From Fimbriimonadaceae bacterium (GTDB lineage Bacteria; Armatimonadota; Fimbriimonadia; Fimbriimonadales; Fimbriimonadaceae): a stretch of 7,185 nucleotides of DNA. A program made the position numbers and the translations under genes. Location: the NCBI GenBank assembly GCA_020849075.1, contig JADLGZ010000015.1, forward strand, positions 1 to 7,185, written 5' to 3'. The notes under the pieces are model-generated. The model searched no databases. It was not told the origin of the DNA and saw only the letters and a list, made by a program, of their open reading frames with translations. Positions 1-5,248 of the stretch are shown piece by piece (within the stretch, counting starts at the first letter, position 1; each line of letters opens with the position of its first letter).

Positions 1-138
1 AAGAAACTTTCTCCGTTCTGGTAACCACTTCCTTGCAAAACAAACTCCGTTCTTCAACAAATGAAACAATTTTCTTGCATAAGGAACTCATTTCCTTTAC
101 GTTTTCCAGAATCCCTTTAGGTTCAACGCTCTGGCAAT

Positions 139-235
139 GGTGCCGGAGTTCACCGGATGGGTGGCTAGGATGAATGGCATGGAGCCCAGAGTTGGCTCGG
201 GATGCCCGAGAGGAGAACCGCTAGCCATGTCACCC
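139..235. other. Possible structured RNA or palindromic intergenic element
   Basis: Several complementary words nest in under 100 nt. GGGT-GGCTAG (159-168) can pair with CTAGCC (221-226) and ACCC (232-235), leaving a five-base bulge. Inside lies a perfect 6-bp hairpin, CTCGGG (196-201) with CCCGAG (205-210), closed by a three-base loop. Next to it, GGTGCCGGAGTTCACC (139-154) can fold as GGTG/CACC. GGAGCCC (181-187) has a competing partner GGGCTCC at 257-263. The pairing is seen in the sequence. That it is an RNA is inference, and the strand is undecided. It does not match the conserved cores I know for TPP, SAM-I, cobalamin, glycine or T-box riboswitches, tmRNA, RNase P RNA or SRP RNA. It could equally be a dispersed repeat. 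Confidence 0.3.
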
Positions 236-269
236 TCGAAAATTCACCAGGGCCACGGGCTCCCGCCGC

Positions 270-324
270 TGAGTCGGTGGGAAGGCTCTCCGAGACAGAC
301 TTACCGACTCACTGACTTACCGAC
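270..324. repeat. Short inverted repeat and 16-bp-period direct repeat after rpsG
   Basis: TGAGTCGGT (270-278) is the exact reverse complement of ACCGACTCA (303-311), giving a 9-bp stem around a 24-nt loop. Overlapping it, GACTTACCGAC occurs twice (298-308 and 314-324), 16 bp apart. There is no T-run on either side, so this is not a typical intrinsic terminator. It lies 11-65 nt beyond the rpsG stop and could stabilise the 3' end of the rpsL-rpsG message, but that is inference. Confidence 0.55.
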
Positions 325-334
325 CCAATAGGCT

Positions 335-805
335 TCAGAATCGGTAGTGAGCGAAGGCCTTGTTGGCATCCGCCATACGGTGGGTGTCATCCTTCTTCTT
401 TACACTGGAGCCGGTGCCGTTATAAGCATCAAGCAACTCAGCCGAAAGCTTGTCGATCATCGTCTTACCGCTCTTCTTGCGAGCATTCTCGACCAGCCAT
501 CGCAGGGCGAGGGTGCGGCGGCGAACCGGGCGAACTTCCATGGGCACTTGGTAGTTCTGGCCACCAACGCGGCGAGCGCGAACCTCGACATTCGGCATCA
601 CATTCGCGATGGCCTTATCGAAGACTTCGATGGCGGGAACGCCAGCTTGCTCTTCGCATCGAGCAAGAGCGGTGTAAAAAATCTTTTCGGCGATCGTCTT
701 CTTTCCGCCGAGCATCATGCGGTTGATAAACCGCTGTACCATCTCGCTGTTATAAACAGGATCCGGGGTAATGATTCGCTTTGGTGCAGCTCCTTTTCTT
801 GGCAT
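335..805 (-). CDS. rpsG: 30S ribosomal protein S7
   Basis: Encodes S7 (156 residues, the usual bacterial length), the primary assembly protein of the 16S rRNA 3' major domain in the 30S head, near the E site. The sequence is conserved throughout: a basic N-terminus (MPRKGAAPKR), the core PMEVRPVRRRTLALRWLV and the C-terminal DTHRMADANKAFAHYRF, which match S7 of many bacteria almost word for word. The ATG is preceded by a good Shine-Dalgarno AAGGAG (816-821 on the minus strand) with a 10-nt spacer. That site overlaps the rpsL stop codon (TAAGGAG), and only 14 nt separate the two genes, so they are surely co-transcribed and may be translationally coupled. Unlike the classical str operon, no fusA follows. 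Confidence 0.98.
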   Translation of the reverse strand: MPRKGAAPKRIITPDPVYNSEMVQRFINRMMLGGKKTIAEKIFYTALARCEEQAGVPAIEVFDKAIANVMPNVEVRARRVGGQNYQVPMEVRPVRRRTLALRWLVENARKKSGKTMIDKLSAELLDAYNGTGSSVKKKDDTHRMADANKAFAHYRF

Positions 806-819
806 GTTCTTAAATCTCC

Positions 820-1200
820 TTACTTAGCTGCCTTCGGCCTCTTGGCACCATACTTGGATCGGCCCTGCTGACGGTTGGATGCACCCGCAGTTTGCTGGGT
901 GCCTCTAACGATGTGGTAGCGCACACCTGGCAGGTCCTTCACACGACCGCCGCGCACAAGGACGACCGAGTGCTCTTGGAGGTTATGACCTATACCGGGA
1001 ATGTAGGCAGTCACTTCCGTGCCGTTGGTGAGGCGCACACGAGCCACCTTTCGAAGAGCAGAGTTCGGCTTCTTCGGGGTTTGGGTTCGCACGATCGTGC
1101 ATACGCCACGTCGAAAAGGATTCGACTTGAGCGCTGGTGATTTGGACTTCACCTTGGCCGTCTGGCGGCCCTTGCGGACGAGTTGATTTACGGTCGGCAT
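820..1200 (-). CDS. rpsL: 30S ribosomal protein S12
   Basis: Encodes S12 (126 residues), the decoding-centre protein of the small subunit that influences tRNA selection accuracy. It starts MPTVNQLVRKGRQ and carries the invariant loops TPKKPNSALRKVARVRLTNG (41-60) and LVRGGRVKDLPGVRYH (81-96). Residues classically mutated in streptomycin resistance are wild type (K43, K88, P91), and D89, the residue that is beta-methylthiolated in some bacteria, is present. Position 1198-1200 is the only start that fits the family N-terminus. No Shine-Dalgarno is visible upstream, which is striking for a ribosomal protein gene and contrasts with the strong site before rpsG. A sigma70-type promoter lies just upstream, overlapping nothing but the short gap after the marR-type gene. 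Confidence 0.98.
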   Translation of the reverse strand: MPTVNQLVRKGRQTAKVKSKSPALKSNPFRRGVCTIVRTQTPKKPNSALRKVARVRLTNGTEVTAYIPGIGHNLQEHSVVLVRGGRVKDLPGVRYHIVRGTQQTAGASNRQQGRSKYGAKRPKAAK

Positions 1201-1220
1201 AATTCGTGTTTAGCCCAGCG

Positions 1221-1250
1221 ATTATGAATCAGGTTGGCGATGCTTGTCAA
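1221..1250 (-). promoter_or_regulatory. Sigma70-type promoter of rpsL-rpsG
   Basis: On the minus strand a perfect -35 TTGACA (1245-1250) is followed after 18 nt by the -10 box CATAAT (1221-1226, five of six matches). Initiation about 7 nt further on would fall near 1214, giving a leader of only about 14 nt before the rpsL ATG, with no Shine-Dalgarno. The -35 box begins 5 nt after the stop of the marR-type gene, so rpsL-rpsG can be transcribed independently of the regulators upstream. Confidence 0.75.
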
Positions 1251-1255
1251 GCCGG

Positions 1256-1723
1256 TTATAAGTAGACCTTCGCTCCGACACCACTCTTGACAAACCTGAG
1301 GAGAAGCTTTGTCAGCATTTCGGCTTCCTGCTCGCTTAACTTTGAGGCAAAGGCTTCCCCAATGCACTCTTGAACTGTTGGCCAAGCCTTTTTGCGGGCG
1401 GCCAAACCCGACGGGGTGAGCACAGCATAAAAGCTACGCTTGTCCGCGGGGTTGCAAACACGTTCAAGGTAGCCATCACGTTGGAGGCGATCTACCAAGC
1501 GTGTGACGCCACTCGGACTCAACATCACGGTGTCCGCAAGGGCGCCCATCGTCAAGCGATGTTGGGGGGCTTGCTCCAAGCTCAGAAGCACTTCGTACGT
1601 ATCAAGGCCAATTTCGCACGCCTCGCCCATGCGCTGACAAACAACTTTGATTAGGGCGCCGTGGGCTCGTATCAAACTCTCCCAAGCTTTGAGGTGATGA
1701 AGGTCTAGGCCGCTTCTGTTCAA
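1256..1723 (-). CDS. MarR-family winged helix-turn-helix transcriptional regulator
   Basis: A 155-residue protein with a MarR fold: a helical N-terminal dimerisation part (about 8-45), the winged helix-turn-helix (about 53-105) with recognition segment SPSGVTRLVDRLQRDGYL, and a wing with the typical basic end NPADKRSFYAVLTPSG, then C-terminal dimerisation helices. MarR proteins bind palindromic operators as dimers, often as repressors relieved by small phenolic or oxidative ligands; the target and ligand here are unknown. The start is TTG (1721-1723): an in-frame stop TAG lies three codons upstream and the next ATG is at residue 32, inside the fold. No classical Shine-Dalgarno is present. It follows the Lrp-type gene by 23 nt in the same direction and has its own likely -10 box. 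Confidence 0.93.
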   Translation of the reverse strand: MNRSGLDLHHLKAWESLIRAHGALIKVVCQRMGEACEIGLDTYEVLLSLEQAPQHRLTMGALADTVMLSPSGVTRLVDRLQRDGYLERVCNPADKRSFYAVLTPSGLAARKKAWPTVQECIGEAFASKLSEQEAEMLTKLLLRFVKSGVGAKVYL

Positions 1724-1731
1724 GACGCCCT

Positions 1732-1740
1732 ATAATATCA
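1732..1740 (-). promoter_or_regulatory. Candidate extended -10 promoter for the marR-type gene
   Basis: On the minus strand TGATATTAT reads as an extended -10 (TGn plus TATTAT, one mismatch to TATAAT). It ends 8 nt before the TTG start of the regulator, so initiation about 7 nt downstream would give a leaderless or nearly leaderless message. No good -35 is seen at 16-18 nt spacing, which is acceptable for an extended -10 promoter but weakens the call. Confidence 0.45.
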
Positions 1741-1746
1741 GATAAA

Positions 1747-2244
1747 TCACAAGATCACCTCAGTCGTGTGCTTTGAAGTGCCAAGAACAAAGCAACTTTG
1801 GATCTTGCCGACGCCTTTGATCGTGCTCAGTTTCTCGCGCACCAGGGCCTCATAGGCGTTCATGTCCTCCACGAGAATCTTGAGAAGGAAATCAAACTCG
1901 CCGCTGACGTGATAACACTCCAAGACCTCCGGGATCGTCGTTATGGCTTGGCGAAAGGCCTCAATGGGCTTGTCCTGGTGCAACTGGAGGCTCACTTGCG
2001 CATAAACGGTGATGTGGTAGCCCAACCGAGGTGCAGAAAGTATCGCCACATACCGATCAACGAGACCCGCTTCTTCTAGTTTGCGAACTCGTTGAAGAAT
2101 ACTGGGGGGTGACAGCTGAACCTTTCGCGCTAGATCTGCATTAGTAATTCGACCGTCGCTCTGTAGGAGCCGCAATATTGCAATATCGGTCTCGTCCAAC
2201 TTTCCCCTCACGTTATGATTTGCCTCTCGTAATACCAACTTCAT
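1747..2244 (-). CDS. Lrp/AsnC-family transcriptional regulator
   Basis: A 165-residue feast/famine regulator. Residues 15-60 form the DNA-binding part: LDETDIAILRLLQSDGR, then the helix-turn-helix ITNADLARKVQLSPPSILQRV. Residues about 68-155 form the RAM ligand-binding and oligomerisation domain with the conserved GEFDF turn (115-119). Such proteins form dimers to octamers and usually sense amino acids; the effector here is unknown. I chose the ATG at 2242-2244, preceded directly by GGAGGGA. A TTG three codons upstream (2251-2253) and a GTG at 2209-2211, which would trim 11 residues and still leave the HTH whole, are alternatives. It is divergent from pepF across 46 bp holding an imperfect palindrome, so autoregulation and control of pepF are plausible but unproven. 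Confidence 0.95.
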   Translation of the reverse strand: MKLVLREANHNVRGKLDETDIAILRLLQSDGRITNADLARKVQLSPPSILQRVRKLEEAGLVDRYVAILSAPRLGYHITVYAQVSLQLHQDKPIEAFRQAITTIPEVLECYHVSGEFDFLLKILVEDMNAYEALVREKLSTIKGVGKIQSCFVLGTSKHTTEVIL

Positions 2245-2260
2245 TCCCTCCAAGCCATAC

Positions 2261-2291
2261 TACGGTTACACCCGTTTACAGAGTTACCGTA
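2261..2291. promoter_or_regulatory. Imperfect palindrome between the lrp-type gene and pepF, possible operator
   Basis: TACGGTTAC (2261-2269) and GTTACCGTA (2283-2291) form an inverted repeat with one mismatched pair per 9-bp arm around a 13-bp centre. The same stretch can be read as three spaced copies of GTTAC/GTTTAC about 9-10 bp apart. The right arm touches the first base of the pepF ATG. Position and symmetry suit a dimeric regulator, the divergently encoded Lrp-type protein being the obvious candidate. That assignment is inference. On the minus strand TTGACA (2292-2297) could be a -35 box, but no -10 at normal spacing follows. Confidence 0.4.
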
Positions 2292-4078
2292 TGTCAACAA
2301 CCTTATCCGCTCCCCAATGGGACACCCAGTCAATCTTCCCTTCGCTTGATAGCCCTCAGTTCGGAGCCGCCTTTGAAGCCATCAAAACAACCTTGCATGC
2401 GCTAGAAGCCGACTTTGACGCTGCTGACGTGCACGGTGGTAGGACGTCCCCCCAAGCTCAAATCGTTCTTGAGAAGCTCCTTACAGCATGGAACCAAATG
2501 GAGTCCGATGCCCGAACCGTACGCGGATACATTTACCAATTCGTGTCCACCGACGCCAAGAATGAACTGGCACAAGCCAAATTGAGCGAGATGGAGCCAA
2601 TGTTCTCCCAAGCCGCCAAGCTTGAGCATCGCCTCATTGCTTGGGTTGGTGCCCAAGACGAGGCCGCATTACTCAACTCGCCCGTTGGCAAAGAGCACGC
2701 GTTCTTCATCAAGCGGTGTCAAACCCTTGCCAAGCACCAAATGAGCCCAGCTGAGGAAGCGCTGACCGCCGATCTCACCCGGACGGGCTCAACGGCCTTT
2801 TCCCGCCTTCACGGAGATGTCACATCTCAGATAGCGGTGGATGTTGATCTTCCCAACGGCGTTCAGACGGTGCCAATGCCGGTGTGCCGAGCCTATGCTT
2901 ATGACCGAAACCGAAGTGTGAGACGCCTCGCTTATGAAGCGGAACTCGCCCGTTGGAAGGACTATGAGGTTCCTCTGGCGGCGGCAATGAACGCCATCAA
3001 GGGCGAAGTAGGACTCTTATCAAGTCGTCGAGGTTGGGGGTCCCCTTTGGAAGCGGCCGTCTTCGACACCAATATGGATCTTGCCACGCTTGACGCCATG
3101 CTTGGTGCAGCCCGTGAAGCCTTCCCGGCTTTCCGGAAGTATCTAAAGGCGAAGGCTCGCGCGATAAACGGTGAAGGCAGCCTTGATTGGTATGACCTTT
3201 TTGCTCCCGTTGGCGAAGAAACGACCGAATGGCAATATGATCAAGGGGCGGCCTTCGTTTCCAAGCAATTCCACTCCTATTCACAACGCATGGGTGAGTT
3301 TGCCGACCGCTCGTTCCGCGAGAACTGGATCGACGCTCAGCCCGCCGCCGGAAAACGGGACGGCGCTTTCTGCATGGGTATTCGCGCCGATGAAAGCCGG
3401 ATATTGATGACTTGGAAGCCCTCTTTTGGCTCCGTTAGCACTCTTGCTCACGAACTCGGACATGGCTATCACAACCTCTGCCTGCATGGACGCACCGAGG
3501 TTCAAAAGGAGACCCCGATGACCCTAGCCGAGACGGCCAGCATCTTCTGCGAGACGATCATCTCAAATGCCGCCATGGCAGAAGCGAACGACGCCGAGAA
3601 GATCAGCATTCTCGAACAGAGCCTACAAAGAGCAACCCAAACGGTGGTTGACATCAGTAGCCGTTTCCTCTTTGAACAAGCCGTGTTTGAGAAGCGAACG
3701 TCCCGAGCCATGAGCGCGAATGAACTTTGCGACATGATGCTTTGGGCCCAAGGCCAGACCTACGGCGACGGACTCTCCGAGAATCGGCACCCTTACATGT
3801 GGGCGGTTAAGGGGCACTACTATAGCGGCGGTCGAAGCTACTACAACTTCCCTTACATGTTCGGGTTGCTCTTCTCGCTCGGTCTGTACGCGATCTACAA
3901 GCAGGATCCTGAAGCGTTTAAGGGCTCGTACGACGATCTGTTGTCTTCGACCGGACTAGCCGACGCTCCAACCCTTGCTCGACGGTTCAACATCGACATT
4001 ACGACTTCGAAGTTCTGGGAGAACAGCCTCGCAATGATCGAAGCGGATGTGAACGAGTTCGATCGGTTAGTAGGCTAA
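2291..4078 (+). CDS. pepF: M3-family oligoendopeptidase (PepF type)
   Basis: A 595-residue zinc metallopeptidase of family M3B, in the size range of the PepF/M3 group. These cytoplasmic enzymes cut short oligopeptides, taking part in peptide recycling. The N-terminal 200 residues are helical and resemble the oligopeptidase F N-terminal domain. The catalytic domain has the zinc motif HELGH at 387-391 (H387 and H391 ligands, E388 general base), the third ligand E414 in LAETAS, and the substrate-binding segment GHYYSGGRSYYNFPYMFG (508-525), with H509 and the tyrosines expected to hold the transition state. No signal peptide is seen. All key residues are present, so it should be active. The ATG at 2291 lacks a clear Shine-Dalgarno. 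The gene ends at a hairpin terminator that is part of a repeat element and converges on mazG. Confidence 0.95.
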   Translation: MSTTLSAPQWDTQSIFPSLDSPQFGAAFEAIKTTLHALEADFDAADVHGGRTSPQAQIVLEKLLTAWNQMESDARTVRGYIYQFVSTDAKNELAQAKLSEMEPMFSQAAKLEHRLIAWVGAQDEAALLNSPVGKEHAFFIKRCQTLAKHQMSPAEEALTADLTRTGSTAFSRLHGDVTSQIAVDVDLPNGVQTVPMPVCRAYAYDRNRSVRRLAYEAELARWKDYEVPLAAAMNAIKGEVGLLSSRRGWGSPLEAAVFDTNMDLATLDAMLGAAREAFPAFRKYLKAKARAINGEGSLDWYDLFAPVGEETTEWQYDQGAAFVSKQFHSYSQRMGEFADRSFRENWIDAQPAAGKRDGAFCMGIRADESRILMTWKPSFGSVSTLAHELGHGYHNLCLHGRTEVQKETPMTLAETASIFCETIISNAAMAEANDAEKISILEQSLQRATQTVVDISSRFLFEQAVFEKRTSRAMSANELCDMMLWAQGQTYGDGLSENRHPYMWAVKGHYYSGGRSYYNFPYMFGLLFSLGLYAIYKQDPEAFKGSYDDLLSSTGLADAPTLARRFNIDITTSKFWENSLAMIEADVNEFDRLVG

Positions 4079-4087
4079 CTTTGGAGT

Positions 4088-4111
4088 GCGGCATCTCAGG
4101 ATGCCGCTTTT
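4088..4111 (+). terminator. Rho-independent terminator of pepF
   Basis: An 8-bp GC-rich stem GCGGCATC/GATGCCGC with a TCAG tetraloop is followed directly by TTTT. It begins 10 nt after the pepF stop. The T-run is short, so efficiency is uncertain. It is unit 1 of the palindromic element. Confidence 0.7.
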
Positions 4112-4167
4112 GTGGAGCGATCTCCCGATCGCGCGACAGGCGGATTGTGGCGATCTGGAGATCGCAA

Positions 4168-5211
4168 CTAAAAAGCGGCATCAGGAGATGCCGCACTCCA
4201 CAGTTTAGCCTGCTCCCACAACTCGTCCCAACGCTCTGGACTCAGTTCATGTAAGGGCTTATCGGAACTCTGCTCCATCACTCGAAAGCGAGCGGTGAAC
4301 CGCGTGAGCATGAGGCGCAAGGCCTCCTCAGGGTCAATTTTGAGCCATCGCGCCACATTGACAACGGTAAAGAGTAGGTCACCGAGTTCGCCGCCTTGCG
4401 CTTTCCTATCGCCACCTTCGATCGCTTCATGCAGCTCAGCTAGCTCTTCGTGCAACTTCTCAAATACTCCTGAAAGGTTTGGCCACTCGAACCCGGCGCG
4501 TGCGGCGCGCTTACTGGTCTCCAGGGCCCTTAACAACTGGGGCATCGCAGTAGGAATCCCCTCAAGGATGCTCGTACGCTCCTTCTCCGCCCGTTTCACG
4601 TTATCCCAGTTGGCAAGTACTTCGTCGGCCGTGTTTGCGATCTTGTCGCCAAAGACATGGGGGTGGCGACGCACCAACTTCTCTGCTTCCTCTTGCGCTA
4701 CTTGCTGCAAGTCGAATACTCCTCGACGACGCGAGATTTCCGCATGCATCATGGGTTGCAAGAGTACATCACCGAGTTCCTCCATCATCCCTTCCCGGTC
4801 TTCCCTGTCAATGGCTTCTATGAGCTCATAGGCTTCTTCGATCAAGTACTTCTTAAGCGTGAAGTGAGTCTGTTCCAGGTCCCATGGGCAACCCGACTCC
4901 GGCTCCATGAGCCGACTAACGACATCCGCGAGACCCTGCAAACCGCCCCGGTGGATGGCTTCCTTCTGCGCGGGAAGAAACAGCGCTTCCCCTTGCGACA
5001 GAACCGAAAGATCGGGCCAGGCAGACATAAGAACGTAAGCTGCCCCTTTGGGCCAACCGACCAAGTACCAGTCCAAGTCTTCCTTCGTCCCCGGCCCAAG
5101 GATCAACCGGTCAACGCGCAAATCTGTCAGCGTGCGGCTCGATGCATGAACAATCTGCCCCTCACGTTTGCGGGCAATATGCGCAATGGCTTCCTCAATC
5201 GTTTGGATCAT
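4168..5211 (-). CDS. mazG: MazG nucleoside triphosphate pyrophosphohydrolase with N-terminal extension
   Basis: MazG hydrolyses (d)NTPs to the monophosphate and pyrophosphate, cleaning damaged nucleotides and, in some bacteria, affecting the stringent response. Of the 347 residues, about 93-347 match the two-domain MazG of E. coli (263 residues). Domain 1 has GCPWDLEQTH (107-116), the metal-binding pattern EExxE (125-129) with ExxD (145-148), and RRHPHVFGD (181-189). Domain 2 has EExxE (255-259) with ExxD (275-278). Both metal sites look intact. Residues 1-92 are an extra domain I do not recognise; it is far too short for the tetrapyrrole-methylase domain fused to Bacillus YabN. The start ATG (5209-5211) is forced by an in-frame stop two codons upstream. 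AGGAGG lies 18 nt before it, unusually far. The last nine residues (SAASPDAAF) and the stop lie in a palindromic repeat. Confidence 0.94.
   Translation of the reverse strand: MIQTIEEAIAHIARKREGQIVHASSRTLTDLRVDRLILGPGTKEDLDWYLVGWPKGAAYVLMSAWPDLSVLSQGEALFLPAQKEAIHRGGLQGLADVVSRLMEPESGCPWDLEQTHFTLKKYLIEEAYELIEAIDREDREGMMEELGDVLLQPMMHAEISRRRGVFDLQQVAQEEAEKLVRRHPHVFGDKIANTADEVLANWDNVKRAEKERTSILEGIPTAMPQLLRALETSKRAARAGFEWPNLSGVFEKLHEELAELHEAIEGGDRKAQGGELGDLLFTVVNVARWLKIDPEEALRLMLTRFTARFRVMEQSSDKPLHELSPERWDELWEQAKLWSAASPDAAF
4170..4194 (-). terminator. Terminator-like hairpin inside the 3' end of mazG
   Basis: On the minus strand GCGGCATC/GATGCCGC with a TCCT loop is followed by TTTTT (4174-4170) and then AG. 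It has intrinsic-terminator form, but it lies within the mazG reading frame: the hairpin encodes the last residues and the stop TAG (4168-4170) overlaps the end of the T-run. It may act as the mazG terminator, or be a repeat unit that only resembles one. A second hairpin (4150-4165) follows without a T-run. Confidence 0.55.
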
Positions 5212-5236
5212 GCTTCATCGTAGCCCATTCCTCCTC

Positions 5237-5242
5237 TATACT
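5237..5242 (+). promoter_or_regulatory. -10 box placed for a leaderless start of the secreted-protein gene
   Basis: TATACT (five of six matches to TATAAT) ends 6 nt before the ATG at 5249. Transcription starting the normal 6-7 nt downstream would begin at or one base from the A of the ATG. No ribosome binding site lies in those 6 nt (AGGTTC) and no convincing -35 is seen. This is the arrangement found at leaderless genes in, for example, Deinococcus and actinobacteria. Confidence 0.5.
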
Positions 5243-5248
5243 AGGTTC

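Larger units (their letters stand above)
1..334. other. Intergenic region downstream of rpsG, no convincing gene
   Basis: This stretch holds no gene I can support. It has two parts. Positions 1-120 are AT-rich, with two copies of CTCCGTTCT 34 nt apart (11-19 and 45-53). Positions 121-334 are GC-rich and dense in self-complementary words, listed separately. Short open frames exist on both strands (for example 97-228 minus and 137-331 plus), but none has a ribosome binding site or a recognisable protein. No hairpin followed by a T-run is visible for rpsG on the minus strand, so where that transcript ends is unclear. fusA and tuf, which follow rpsG in many bacteria, are not here. Confidence 0.6.
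4072..4211. repeat. Composite palindromic element of four hairpin units between pepF and mazG
   Basis: The core 4082-4200 is a large inverted repeat: its 30-bp arms (4082-4111 and 4171-4200) differ only at two adjacent positions. Similarity extends outward through AGGCTAA on both sides (4072-4078; 4205-4211 minus) with a one-base gap. Inside are four hairpins built alike: GCGGCATC/GATGCCGC (4088-4107), GCGATC/GATCGC (4117-4132), GCGATC/GATCGC (4150-4165) and GCGGCATC/GATGCCGC (4175-4194). Reading units 1-2 on plus and 3-4 on minus, the tetraloops are TCAG, TCCC, TCCA and TCCT, so they share the pattern TCNN (mostly TCCN). Units 1, 2 and 4 are also preceded by TGGAG. This looks like a REP/MITE-type palindromic repeat. 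It includes the pepF stop codon and the mazG C-terminal codons. Confidence 0.9.

Noticed and set aside
1..91. Open frame on the minus strand from an ATG at 89-91 running off the left edge (begins MSSLCKKIVSF)
   Set aside because: Only 30 codons are visible, the purine-rich AAAGGA is one base from the ATG, and the composition is low-complexity; not enough to call a partial gene.
97..228. 43-codon minus-strand frame (begins MASGSPLGHPEPTLG) in the GC-rich block
   Set aside because: No ribosome binding site or known family, and it coincides with strong hairpins; more likely repeat or RNA sequence read by chance.
139..235. Possible known riboswitch or tRNA in the block after rpsG
   Set aside because: No conserved core of cobalamin, TPP, SAM-I, glycine or T-box elements and no tRNA cloverleaf with T-loop could be found on either strand.
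137..331. 64-codon plus-strand frame in the same block
   Set aside because: No SD, composition dominated by the repeat words, points into the rpsG 3' end; not supported as a gene.
347..871. 174-codon plus-strand frame opposite rpsG and the end of rpsL
   Set aside because: Antisense shadow of highly conserved ribosomal protein genes, no independent evidence.
1731..1736. Perfect TATAAT on the plus strand
   Set aside because: No -35 at suitable spacing and it would only read antisense through the lrp-type gene; better explained as the complement of the minus-strand -10.
3999..4196. 65-codon minus-strand frame across the end of pepF and the palindromic element
   Set aside because: Arises from the repeat sequence itself and the pepF antisense strand.
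4168..5211. MazG as part of a MazE/MazF toxin-antitoxin locus
   Set aside because: Neither a mazE- nor a mazF-like frame is nearby; this is a stand-alone housekeeping MazG.
4657..5223. 188-codon plus-strand frame opposite mazG
   Set aside because: Antisense to a well-supported MazG with both metal motifs; no RBS or family match.
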